Origin: Gammaproteobacteria bacterium
GTDB taxonomy: Bacteria; Pseudomonadota; Gammaproteobacteria; Granulosicoccales; Granulosicoccaceae
Direction: 5' to 3'
Assembly: GCA_019634245.1 (NCBI GenBank)
Contig: JAHQVR010000267.1
Span: 1-17,196 of the forward strand
Length of the DNA stretch: 17,196 nucleotides
Shown piece by piece: positions 1 through 7,263 of the stretch (position 1 is the stretch's first letter; every line of letters starts with the position of its first letter). The translations under genes and the position numbers were made by a program. The notes under the pieces were generated by a model. The model was not told where the DNA came from. It ran no database searches and saw only the letters and a list, made by a program, of their open reading frames with translations.

Positions 1-262
1 CAGGGGTTAGCAATAGAACGCCTCCGACGACCAATAATAAGCCTTCCAGCAGCTGCTGGGCGGGCATTTCCCCCGATTGCATGCGTGTCTGGGCCTTGCG
101 CAGGGTCGCCATCCCCTGATGTCTGAGCATTGCGGTTCCCAATATGGCCGTGGCTATGACAATCGCAATCGTCAACAGCACACCGATACTGCGCCCGACT
201 TGAATCAAAACCGCGATTTCAATAATGGGCATCAGGATGAACAGTAAAAATAGATACGGCAT
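1..262 (-). CDS. fxsA: FxsA family membrane protein (N-terminal part, cut by window edge)
   Basis: The reading begins at ATG 262-260 and stays open to base 1, giving 87 codons of a protein that normally has about 130-160. Visible residues start MPYLFLLFILMPIIEIAVLI, followed by a second hydrophobic stretch (residues about 25-45), then LRHQGMATLRKAQ, then PAQQLLEGLLLVVGGVLLL and the start of a third membrane segment. The short amphipathic RHQG..TLR.A linker between membrane segments and the P-A-x-x-L-L-E-G element are characteristic of FxsA. The E. coli family member is an inner-membrane protein whose overproduction relieves F-plasmid exclusion of phage T7; its normal role is unclear. In E. 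coli fxsA lies near dsbD and groESL, so groES/groEL may lie left of this window; that part is inference. No strong ribosome binding site precedes the start. Confidence 0.88.
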   Translation of the reverse strand, partial: MPYLFLLFILMPIIEIAVLIQVGRSIGVLLTIAIVIATAILGTAMLRHQGMATLRKAQTRMQSGEMPAQQLLEGLLLVVGGVLLLTP

Positions 263-296
263 ATTGGATCTCTACCCTATTGCCATTAACCTATAG

Positions 297-351
297 TCAC
301 TTGGAGATAGCATCAAGTGAGCAAAAGGCCTTCACGGCGGGTTTTTTGCTC
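297..351. repeat. Two abutting inverted repeats in the fxsA/dsbD divergent gap
   Basis: TCACTTG (297-303) pairs with CAAGTGA (314-320) over a 10-base loop. Immediately next to it, sharing bases 319-320, GAGCAAAA (319-326) pairs perfectly with TTTTGCTC (344-351). Inside the second, GCC (328-330) can pair with GGC (336-338). The second structure resembles an intrinsic terminator with A and T runs on both sides, but it sits between divergent genes where no known transcript should end. It could therefore be an operator, a leader structure or an end for a small untranslated RNA. Function is not known. Confidence 0.4.
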
Positions 352-424
352 AGCTAACTCTGGTTATTTAGGAAACGCCAGGTGCCGGCTGGTTGTGTGA
401 TTTTGCACGCAATCAAAGGTTAAC

Positions 425-460
425 ATGAGGCGTTTGTAAAACTAGCGCCTCATTTGGCGC
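425..460 (+). promoter_or_regulatory. Mutually exclusive hairpins upstream of dsbD
   Basis: ATGAGGCG (425-432) pairs perfectly with CGCCTCAT (446-453). An alternative pairing uses GCGCC (445-449) with GGCGC (456-460). The two cannot form together because they share bases 446-449. They lie 60-95 bases before the dsbD start, so if transcribed they would be in its leader. No run of T follows, so neither is a standard terminator. A regulatory role is inference. Confidence 0.3.
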
Positions 461-519
461 ACCAAGACCGAACCATTCCAAGTTTGTAACATCAGAGCTG
501 GGTATTGGCAAAGGACAAT

Positions 520-2466
520 ATGAATCCTAGAAATCGAACAGCTTGGGTCGCTTTTACGGTATCGCTGATCTTCAGCGTCGCCGCTTCCTCTGTGCTCGCG
601 CAGTCGATCCTGTCCTTTGGCTCCGATACTGAGCTGTTGATGGTGGAGGAGGCATTCCCCGCAACCGCCATGATGTCTGATGCCTCCACCCTGGAAGTCC
701 AATTCTCCGTCCAGGAAGGCTACTACCTGTATAAAAAGAAATTCGCTTTCAGTTCTGACGATGAATCCGTCGGCTTTGGTGAACCCAACTACCCCGAATC
801 GCTTGTAGTTGAAGACGAATACTTCGGCACCTCCCATACGTTTCGCGGACTGACTCCAATAACAATCCCTGTCACAGGAGTCAAAGCCGGAAAAACGCTG
901 AACCTGACCGTGAGCTATCAAGGCTGTGCCGACATCGGTGTTTGCTACCCCCCTGCCGAACACCAACTCACTGTCGATTTAATGGGTATGGTTGGAAATC
1001 AGTCCGGTACGGTTGATGCGGCTCTGCCGATATCAGGCTCGGGCTCGTCAGGAAGCAGCGCTGGCGGGGCGGTGGTTAACTCGCTAACCGACCAAAACGC
1101 CTCTGCAGCGGCTGCCGTTAATCTGGAGACCAGCCAAAGTGAACAGAACCGCCTGGCCACACTGCTGGGTAGCGCCAGTCTATGGCTGAACGCTGGCACT
1201 TTTTTCGTCCTGGGTTTGTTACTGGCCTTTACTCCCTGTGTACTACCCATGGTGCCTATATTGTCTAGTTTGATCATCGGCCAAGGCAATGACATTACGA
1301 CTGGCAAGGCATTCAGGCTCTCGCTGGTCTATGTGTTGGCCATGGCTCTGACCTACACAGTCGTCGGAGTTCTTATAGGACTCTCAGGAGTTAACCTTCA
1401 GGCCTTTTTCCAAAACCCCTGGATATTGAGTGCCTTTGCCTTGTTGTTTGTGGCACTAGCAGCAGCGATGTTCGGCCTGTATGAATTACAGCTGCCGAGC
1501 TTTTTGCAAAATAAACTCAATACAGTGGCGAATAATCAGAAAGCCGGTAGCCTAGGTGGCAGCGCCGTAATGGGGTTTTTGTCTGCATTGATCGTCGGCC
1601 CCTGTGTAACAGCGCCGCTGGTGGGTGCTCTCATTTATATTGCCAACACAGGTGATGCTCTGATCGGCGGCGTCGCGTTGTTTTCACTCGGCCTGGGTAT
1701 GGGTGCACCGCTACTGTTAGTAGGCACTTCTGCGGGCAAGTGGTTGCCTAACTCCGGCGCCTGGATGGAAAAGATAAAACAACTATTTGGGTTTTTGCTG
1801 TTGGGCTTGGCGATATACATGCTCACCAGAATTTTGCCTACCGCCATCACGGCACCGATGTTTGCTGTGTTGATACTGATGGCAGCGGTGTTTTTTGGCG
1901 CTCTAGATTCTCTAAAGCCAGACAGCGGTGGTTGGCAACGATTCAGCAAGGGCGCTAGCTTGGCCGCTGCTTTGTATGGCGCTGCACTATTAATTGGGAC
2001 ATTTTCAGGTCACCCAGATTACATCGCACCACTACGCGGTTTCGCCGGTGGCGGACAGGCGGGTAACACCACAGCGCAGACTCACCAAGAACTGCAATTC
2101 ACACGCATCAAAACGGTGGCGGATTTGGAGTCGGCTTTGAATCGCGCAGCTCAACAGAACAAATCGGTGATGCTGGATTTTTATGCGGATTGGTGCGTGA
2201 GCTGTAAGGTTATTGAAGCCACTGTCTTTACTGATCCTAACGTACAGGCCCGACTAACCAATACTGTGACCATACAGGCTGACGTCACCGACAACGATAT
2301 CGAAGATAAAGCTCTGCTAAAACACTTGGGTGTCTTTGCACCACCGACGATAATCTGGTTTGATAATAATGGCCAGGAAATACCGGAGGCCAGATTGGTC
2401 GGGGACAATTTTGATGCCACTGATTTCGCCACCCACATCAGTCGATTTATTGGATCTGCCGTCTAA
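520..2466 (+). CDS. dsbD: Thiol:disulfide interchange protein DsbD (protein-disulfide reductase)
   Basis: DsbD carries electrons from cytoplasmic thioredoxin across the inner membrane to periplasmic partners such as DsbC and the cytochrome c maturation proteins. I start at ATG 520, not the in-frame TTG at 505, because AAGGA sits at 511-515 and a signal peptide begins at once (cleavage probable after VLA, residue 27). The product is 648 residues. The periplasmic alpha domain has Cys136 and Cys142 (GCADIGVCYPP). A Ser/Gly/Ala-rich linker covers about 160-210. Eight membrane segments lie at about 221-497, with the conserved beta-domain cysteines Cys240 (TPCVLP) and Cys362 (GPCVTAP). The C-terminal gamma domain is thioredoxin-like with WCVSC (Cys559, Cys562) and a cis-Pro region FAPPT. 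All six redox cysteines are present. It is longer than E. coli DsbD (565), mainly in the linkers. The 3' end overlaps the convergent MFS gene by 20 bp. Confidence 0.96.
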   Translation: MNPRNRTAWVAFTVSLIFSVAASSVLAQSILSFGSDTELLMVEEAFPATAMMSDASTLEVQFSVQEGYYLYKKKFAFSSDDESVGFGEPNYPESLVVEDEYFGTSHTFRGLTPITIPVTGVKAGKTLNLTVSYQGCADIGVCYPPAEHQLTVDLMGMVGNQSGTVDAALPISGSGSSGSSAGGAVVNSLTDQNASAAAAVNLETSQSEQNRLATLLGSASLWLNAGTFFVLGLLLAFTPCVLPMVPILSSLIIGQGNDITTGKAFRLSLVYVLAMALTYTVVGVLIGLSGVNLQAFFQNPWILSAFALLFVALAAAMFGLYELQLPSFLQNKLNTVANNQKAGSLGGSAVMGFLSALIVGPCVTAPLVGALIYIANTGDALIGGVALFSLGLGMGAPLLLVGTSAGKWLPNSGAWMEKIKQLFGFLLLGLAIYMLTRILPTAITAPMFAVLILMAAVFFGALDSLKPDSGGWQRFSKGASLAAALYGAALLIGTFSGHPDYIAPLRGFAGGGQAGNTTAQTHQELQFTRIKTVADLESALNRAAQQNKSVMLDFYADWCVSCKVIEATVFTDPNVQARLTNTVTIQADVTDNDIEDKALLKHLGVFAPPTIIWFDNNGQEIPEARLVGDNFDATDFATHISRFIGSAV

Positions 2467-3637
2467 GTCTGGAATTTAGCCCCACAGCGGTGGCCACCAT
2501 CGCAACACCTGTAACCAATATAAAAAGACTACCCATTGCCCAATTGCCGTTACTGCCGTCCACCACTGCAGATATGGCAACAGGCCCTATCAGTTGCCCG
2601 ATGCCAATACCTTGCAGCACAACCGCTACGATCAGTCCCACCGAAACCGCTGAGCTCGCTATAACGGGTATGGTGGCAAAAACCGTCCCCGGAATGATGC
2701 CAGTGACCAATGAAAATAGAAGCGCAGAGCCAATTCTGATAGCAGCGTACTCCACAGGGGCATAGACCAAACAACTCAAGATGCCACCAACGATACAAAC
2801 CACAATAATCAATTGACCTCGAGCTACTCCCAAACCAACTAACCACCCTCCTAACAAATTTCCGATGCCATTGATCAACATGATCAAGGCAACCCAGTAA
2901 GACGCCGCAGATAGCGGTACGGTGGTCAGATCGACCAGCATCGTTGGCAAAAATACGGTGACGGATCCAAATTGAACCGAATACAGTAGAAAAAGGGCAG
3001 CTAACCACCAGACACTGGGGCGTCGCAGTTCCACAAACGGTGTTTCGGTCGGAAGAACCGAAAGCGAAGACAAGTTTTGTTTATTTGCATGGCACACCCA
3101 GAACAACAAAGCGGCGCTGAGCAGTGATACACCACCGGCAAGCATCCAGCTCAGGCGCCATCCGCCGATTGATAATAGGAGCGGGGAGACCAACAGCATT
3201 AACCCGGCACCCACCGGCACAAATGCGCCCCAGATACCCATGACTAAGGCCCTATCTTTTTCCCGACTGAGCGAATTCATCAAGGCTGGCAAGGACACAA
3301 CCGCCAGTATCCAACCCGCACCTTCGATCACTCGAGAGATCATCAAAGGCCATAGTGAAGGTGAGTGCGAGCCGATCAAACTACCAACACCACTCAAAGC
3401 TACTCCGGCGATAGCGAATCGCGCGTAGCCTAGCTTAGCTACCACAAGGCCGCAGAGCAAAGCGCAACAGGCACTTAGCGCCGCATGCATTCCAACTATG
3501 ACTCCAGCGGTGGAGAGAGTTAAATCCAGTTCAGCTTTGATCAGCGGCAATGCCGCCGGCATTTTCCCAGCGTGCAAGGCGAGCGAACACCCGGCTATAA
3601 AAACCACTCCAATCGAGCGTGCATACGGGGAGGTCAT
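2447..3637 (-). CDS. MFS permease, cyanate-permease (CynX)-like group
   Basis: The product is a 396-residue hydrophobic protein with about 12 predicted membrane segments, probably an inner-membrane transporter. The N-terminal half reads KMPAALPLI, then GLVVAKLGYARF (the MFS loop 2-3 motif in degenerate form), then RVIEGAGW, SLPALMNSL and ALVMGIWGAFVPVG. This pattern is typical of MFS proteins annotated as cyanate permease-like (COG2807 type); the substrate cannot be read from sequence. ATG 3637 is preferred over an in-frame TTG at 3652. Neither has its own good ribosome binding site, but the stop of an 11-codon leader ORF with a strong site overlaps ATG 3637. It follows the TIM-barrel gene by 64 bp on the same strand, so the two are probably co-transcribed and the substrate may be a sugar or polyol derivative (inference). 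The 3' end overlaps dsbD. Confidence 0.85.
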   Translation of the reverse strand: MTSPYARSIGVVFIAGCSLALHAGKMPAALPLIKAELDLTLSTAGVIVGMHAALSACCALLCGLVVAKLGYARFAIAGVALSGVGSLIGSHSPSLWPLMISRVIEGAGWILAVVSLPALMNSLSREKDRALVMGIWGAFVPVGAGLMLLVSPLLLSIGGWRLSWMLAGGVSLLSAALLFWVCHANKQNLSSLSVLPTETPFVELRRPSVWWLAALFLLYSVQFGSVTVFLPTMLVDLTTVPLSAASYWVALIMLINGIGNLLGGWLVGLGVARGQLIIVVCIVGGILSCLVYAPVEYAAIRIGSALLFSLVTGIIPGTVFATIPVIASSAVSVGLIVAVVLQGIGIGQLIGPVAISAVVDGSNGNWAMGSLFILVTGVAMVATAVGLNSRLRRQIQ

Positions 3638-3669
3638 TGCTGAATTGCGCAACAGCGAGCGAGGCGCAT
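3634..3669 (-). CDS. 11-codon leader ORF translationally coupled to the MFS gene
   Basis: ATG 3669-3667 is preceded by GAAGGAG (3682-3676) at a 6-base spacing, the best ribosome binding site in this neighbourhood. It encodes MRLARCCAIQQ and ends at TGA 3636-3634, overlapping the MFS start as ATGA (3637-3634). The MFS start itself has no recognisable site, so ribosomes that finish the leader may restart on the MFS gene. The peptide resembles no known amino-acid attenuator, although it has a Cys-Cys pair. It could be a chance ORF; its site and overlap are direct observations, the coupling is inference. Confidence 0.45.
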   Translation of the reverse strand: MRLARCCAIQQ

Positions 3670-3701
3670 CAGACGCTCCTTCTAAATAGAAAGACTCGAC
3701 A

Positions 3702-4457
3702 CTACCAAGTGTTAGCAGTGGCTATTGAGCGTGTGGCAAACCGCTTAAGATCGCCCGGTGCATCGTGCTCCATGGCATAAATGGTAGCCGGAGTGTTGGT
3801 CAAAGAAGGCATGATTGAAGGCCAATCGATAGTGCCGTGTCCGACATCAGCCCAACCATCCTCATCCTCACACTCACCTTCTGCAGCGATGTCTTTAACG
3901 TGAACCGCCGATATCCGCTGACCGTAGTTGTTTATCCAGGCGGCCGGATCACCACCAGCCCGCACTATCCAAGCAACATCTATTTCCCAACCCAACTCAG
4001 GCGCTTCCTCAAGCAGCACTTCCATGGGTACAGTGCCATCGTCTAAGGCTATAAATTCAAAGTCGTGATTGTGCCAAGAGAACGAGCAGCCGGCTTGCTT
4101 ACACATCTGTTCATACTCAGCTAGCTCCTTAGCAAACGCTTGCCACCCTTTTGCATCTTTAGGACGCTCATGAGGCATCACAAACGGACAAACCAAATGT
4201 CTTATGTCAAATTTCGCAGCCGTCTCAAATAACTTGTCTGGCGAATCGCGAAATCGATCCCGTCCGAAATGCGCAGACACCACCGTCAAACCGGTGTTCT
4301 CTAAAGATTCTCGAAACAGGTCTTGCTCGACAAAATTTTCACCAAATGCTTCCACCGATGTATAGCCAGCTTCAGCAACAATTTGTAGTGCTTGTGGTAG
4401 TGGTGTATTACGGGCACTGAAAAGTTGGAAAGCCCATTCAGACATTTTATGATCCAT
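3702..4457 (-). CDS. Xylose-isomerase-like TIM-barrel sugar isomerase/epimerase (AP endonuclease family 2 fold)
   Basis: The 251-residue soluble protein matches the sugar phosphate isomerase/epimerase group (IolE/hydroxypyruvate-isomerase-like, Pfam AP_endonuc_2). It begins with the beta-1 strand WAFQLFSARN, followed by the helix QALQIVAEAGYTSVE. Probable metal ligands are Glu134 in WHNHDFEF, Asp160 in WEIDVAW, His186 in VHVKD and Glu230 in YAMEHD, by analogy with the family. The GHGTIDW element at about 206-212 is also typical. Such enzymes isomerise or epimerise sugars or inositol derivatives; the substrate is unknown. ATG 4457 is used; ATG 4445 (MSEW) is an alternative with GGA 8 bases before it. 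No strong ribosome binding site precedes 4457. The downstream MFS gene may import its substrate. The gap to the upstream ABC gene is 128 bp, so it may have its own promoter. Confidence 0.85.
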   Translation of the reverse strand: MDHKMSEWAFQLFSARNTPLPQALQIVAEAGYTSVEAFGENFVEQDLFRESLENTGLTVVSAHFGRDRFRDSPDKLFETAAKFDIRHLVCPFVMPHERPKDAKGWQAFAKELAEYEQMCKQAGCSFSWHNHDFEFIALDDGTVPMEVLLEEAPELGWEIDVAWIVRAGGDPAAWINNYGQRISAVHVKDIAAEGECEDEDGWADVGHGTIDWPSIMPSLTNTPATIYAMEHDAPGDLKRFATRSIATANTW

Positions 4458-4585
4458 TATTTATGAGTTACAAATCGCCAGCGTTTAAGTTGGCAATTCA
4501 CCTCCAAAGACAATAGTTTACGCGATTAATGCGCTGCGACGTGGCTTTGATGACAAGTTAACAGTACATCGCACAGGTCAAAGTC
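4458..4585 (-). other. Intergenic region between ABC exporter and isomerase genes
   Basis: This 128-base gap holds no recognisable gene or terminator. On the minus strand an excellent anti-16S match, GGAGGTG (4505-4499), lies 42 bases before the isomerase ATG with no ATG at the right distance. A GTG inside it (4501) opens a 14-codon frame that ends at a TAA sharing one base with ATG 4457, but the spacing to the site is too short to be convincing. Confidence 0.3.
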
Positions 4586-6433
4586 TCAAAGTGCAGGCTC
4601 TTCACTGGTTAGAAATCCACCAGATTGACGTGCCCATAGATCGGCGTACAAACCACCGTTTTGCACTAGTGTGTCGTGACTGCCCTGCTCGATAATATTC
4701 CCATTATCCAGCACAATTAAACGATCCATCGCCGCAATCGTTGAAAGTCGATGAGCGATGGCGATGACCGTTTTACCAGCCATTAGCGCTGCGAGGTTTT
4801 CTTGTATGGCCGCCTCCACGTCACTGTCCAGCGCAGAGGTTGCTTCATCAAGAAGCAATATCGGAGCGTCTTTGAGAAACATTCGGGCGATCGCTACTCT
4901 TTGCCGTTGGCCCCCTGAGAGCTTCACTCCACGCTCACCCACTTGAGCGGAATAGGCCAACCCACCCTTGGGGTCTTCCAAGGTTTGGATAAATTCGTGC
5001 GCATTTGCCCGTTGTGCCGCCGCGATGACATCCTCCATCGTGGCGCCAGGTTTTCCGTATGCAATGTTGTCAAACACCGATCGATGCAACAGCGATGTAT
5101 CTTGAGTTACTACGCCCAAGTTTTGGCGTAAGCTATCCTGGTCGACGTTGCTAATATCCTGGCCATCGATACTGATCATTCCTTTCTCAACATCATAGAG
5201 TCGTAACAGCAGGTTGGTCATGGTCGTTTTTCCCGCTCCTGAACGCCCTACCAAACCGATTTTTTCTCCGCCTCGGATATTTAGCGTGAGATCATCGATG
5301 GCACCGCTGTCTTTACCATAGTGAAATGTCACAGACTTAAACTGAATACTGCCATCACTTACCTTTAGGTCTGACGCATCAAGCCGATCGACTACATGTC
5401 GCTCTTTGGTGAGCATAGCCATCCCATCGTAAGCCACACCCACATTTTCAAACAGCGCTGACAGCTCCCACATTATCCATTGCGACATACCCTGTAGGCG
5501 CAGTACTAATCCAATCGCAATAGCCAGTCCACCCACGGTTGTTTGCCCCATCATCCAAAGATAGATGCCGGCACCACCCACTAGAAACAACAGCAGCCCA
5601 TTGATCACGGATAGCAAAGAATTTAATTCTGTCACCCGACGCATTTGCGGATGCACGGTATCCAGAAACTGCGACATGCTTTCTCTGGCATAAGCGGCTT
5701 CTCTGCCAGCGTGAGCAAACAGTTTAACCGTCATAATATTGGTATAGCTGTCAACCACCCGGCCAGCCATTTCAGAACGAGCATCCGCCTGTCGTTTGGA
5801 TATCGCCCGTAATATGGGTAAAAAGTGCCTAAGTAACACCACATAACCAATCAGCCAAATTATGAACGGCACGACCAGTAGAAGCCCAAAGGAACCCACT
5901 AGCACCATGGCACCCATAAAATAGACCGCGACATACACAAACACATCAGTCACCTTCATAACTGATTCGCGCACCGCGAGTGCGGTTTGCATCACTTTGG
6001 TGGCGATGCGTCCGGCAAATTCATCCTGATAAAAAGCGTAGCTTTGCCCCAACATCAACCGGTGCATTCGCCAGCGGACAGCCATCGGGAAGTTTCCGTA
6101 GATAGTCTGATGTAAAAGCATGGAATGTAGGAAATAGAACGCTGGGATGAGAATCAGAACAACCACACCCATCAAAATCAGTGTATTGCCCTCTTCGGCT
6201 AGAAACGTTTCGGGGTTGGCTGAACCGAGCCAATCGACCAAGCTACCTAAGAATTTAAACAATCCCACTTCAAGCAGCGACAGAATACCCACCACAATGG
6301 AAGATAAAATCAGCCATGGCAACATGTCTTTGGAATAATGCCAAAGAAACGGTAAGAGTTTTTTCGGCGGAGTCGTTGGTTCAACCGCCGGAAACGGATC
6401 GACCAAACTCTCGAAGTAGTCAAACAATCTCAT
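4586..6433 (-). CDS. ABC exporter, fused permease and ATPase (type IV, MsbA/multidrug-like)
   Basis: The 615-residue half-transporter would form a homodimer in the inner membrane. The N-terminal membrane domain has six probable segments at about 38-68, 84-108, 160-182, 184-205, 272-295 and 300-320. The ATPase domain begins near 360. Its motifs are intact: Walker A GRSGAGKT (396-403, Lys402), Q-loop Gln444, signature LSGGQ (505-509), Walker B ILLLDE (525-530, catalytic Glu530), D-loop SALD and His561 in AHRLST. The order permease then ATPase and the ALDSDVEAAIQENL region are typical of multidrug or lipid exporters. MsbA itself is possible but there is no lpxK next door, so I do not use that symbol. 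The start at ATG 6433 (MRLFDYFE) has no clear ribosome binding site; a 260-base non-coding region lies upstream and should carry the promoter. Confidence 0.93.
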   Translation of the reverse strand: MRLFDYFESLVDPFPAVEPTTPPKKLLPFLWHYSKDMLPWLILSSIVVGILSLLEVGLFKFLGSLVDWLGSANPETFLAEEGNTLILMGVVVLILIPAFYFLHSMLLHQTIYGNFPMAVRWRMHRLMLGQSYAFYQDEFAGRIATKVMQTALAVRESVMKVTDVFVYVAVYFMGAMVLVGSFGLLLVVPFIIWLIGYVVLLRHFLPILRAISKRQADARSEMAGRVVDSYTNIMTVKLFAHAGREAAYARESMSQFLDTVHPQMRRVTELNSLLSVINGLLLFLVGGAGIYLWMMGQTTVGGLAIAIGLVLRLQGMSQWIMWELSALFENVGVAYDGMAMLTKERHVVDRLDASDLKVSDGSIQFKSVTFHYGKDSGAIDDLTLNIRGGEKIGLVGRSGAGKTTMTNLLLRLYDVEKGMISIDGQDISNVDQDSLRQNLGVVTQDTSLLHRSVFDNIAYGKPGATMEDVIAAAQRANAHEFIQTLEDPKGGLAYSAQVGERGVKLSGGQRQRVAIARMFLKDAPILLLDEATSALDSDVEAAIQENLAALMAGKTVIAIAHRLSTIAAMDRLIVLDNGNIIEQGSHDTLVQNGGLYADLWARQSGGFLTSEEPAL

Positions 6434-6646
6434 GGTAGGAATTCGCTTTTGGCAACGTTACGCAGGCTGTTACTTTTGGTAACTCTAAACCCGTGATGCA
6501 TAGTATGACTAATTCCAGGCTCTACTGGCAATCATTATTCGGCATAAGTCCGGTGTTCGCAAAGAACACGCATGAGCGTGATTGAATCCCTGCATCGCAT
6601 TTTCCGGTCTGCCGAACTTTACGCACACTCAGAGAGTCAATTTAAG

Positions 6647-6663
6647 ACCCACTGGCTGTGGGT
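6647..6663 (-). terminator. Candidate weak terminator after the CMD-family gene
   Basis: ACCCAC (6647-6652) pairs perfectly with GTGGGT (6658-6663) over a 5-base loop, 30 bases past the stop of the CMD-family gene. On the minus strand the stem is followed by CTTAAATT, a poor U tract. A second hairpin, CACGC (6567-6571) with GCGTG (6576-6580), is followed on the minus strand by TTCTTT. The rest of 6434-6693 holds no gene I can support and should contain the ABC exporter promoter. Confidence 0.35.
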
Positions 6664-6693
6664 ATGACAGTACTTCTTTCAGCAATGCTGCCG

Positions 6694-7230
6694 TCAAACA
6701 CTGGGGGCCGGCGGTAAGCTCGTTTTGGTATCGTTTATGTGATTGGTGATATTGGTAAAAAAAATCGTTGCCATGGTTAGTGTGAGATCGACAAGAGTTG
6801 CATCATCAATTCCAGCCTTCTGAGCCTCGTCAAGCAAATGCCCAGGCAAAGCTCCCGGTGAATGGAACAGATGATCAGCAAGGGTTAGCAACGCATCAAT
6901 GCGAGTTAGTCCCAATGAATCACCACGCCGGATGGCGAGCTGTTGATCAGATGTCAAACCTACCGCTGAGGCCTTCATCGTATGCACAGCCAGACAAAAC
7001 TCACAGCCAGTGATTTGGCTGATGCGCAGCTTTATCGCCTCTACCTCTGCCGGGCTGAGAGAGCCTTGGCGCACGCCTTGCTCCATTCCCAGATAAGCGA
7101 GGATGGCCGGCTCGCTGTTGGCAAACTGCAAATAAACATCAGCAATTTTCCCCTTTTGCCGGACTGGCTCAAGCGCAGTTAGCACCTCCTGACTCAATTG
7201 CGTTTCTGGTTTGGTGAAAAGACGCGACAT
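6694..7230 (-). CDS. Carboxymuconolactone decarboxylase (CMD)/AhpD-like protein
   Basis: The 178-residue helical protein has the AhpD-type active-site pattern E-x11-CxxC-xxx-H: Glu64, Cys76, Cys79 and His83 (TGCEFCLAVH). In AhpD this site is a peroxidase-linked disulfide reductase; many relatives have unknown substrates, and a redox role in the cytoplasm is the most that can be inferred. A second helical segment, IDALLTLADHLF, and the C-terminal LVDLTLTMATIFFTNITNHIND are typical of the family. ATG 7230 (MSRLF) is chosen; a longer frame to an ATG at 7275 would overlap plsB and adds a non-conserved stretch. It diverges from plsB with only 33 bp between starts. No AhpC peroxidase gene is adjacent. 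Confidence 0.85.
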   Translation of the reverse strand: MSRLFTKPETQLSQEVLTALEPVRQKGKIADVYLQFANSEPAILAYLGMEQGVRQGSLSPAEVEAIKLRISQITGCEFCLAVHTMKASAVGLTSDQQLAIRRGDSLGLTRIDALLTLADHLFHSPGALPGHLLDEAQKAGIDDATLVDLTLTMATIFFTNITNHINDTKTSLPPAPSV

Positions 7231-7263
7231 AATAAGCACCATCTGGGTAGGATACTGACCAGT
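7231..7263. promoter_or_regulatory. Very short divergent gap between CMD-family gene and plsB
   Basis: Only 33 bases separate the two chosen start codons. Two separate promoters cannot fit, so at least one promoter must lie inside the opposite gene's 5' coding region. TAGGAT at 7249-7254 is the only ribosome-site-like run before plsB and is rather far from ATG 7264. No operator was recognised. Confidence 0.4.

Noticed and set aside
505..519. Upstream TTG start for dsbD
   Set aside because: ATG 520 has AAGGA at proper spacing and starts a normal signal peptide; the five extra residues include the ribosome site itself.
442..966. 174-codon minus-strand frame opposite the dsbD 5' region
   Set aside because: Shadow of dsbD; composition shows no protein family, and dsbD with its signal peptide explains the DNA.
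2550..3008. 152-codon minus-strand frame inside the MFS gene
   Set aside because: Same strand but another frame of a clearly conserved MFS gene; sequence is Cys/Trp/His-rich nonsense typical of a shadow frame.
6572..6667. 31-codon plus-strand frame (MSVIESLHRIF...) between the CMD-family and ABC genes
   Set aside because: No convincing ribosome site, start codon inside a hairpin loop, and it runs into another hairpin; no recognisable family. Too little to call a gene.
7198..7263. Longer plsB start at TTG 7198
   Set aside because: It would overlap the divergent CMD-family gene, has no ribosome site, and adds residues with no PlsB character.
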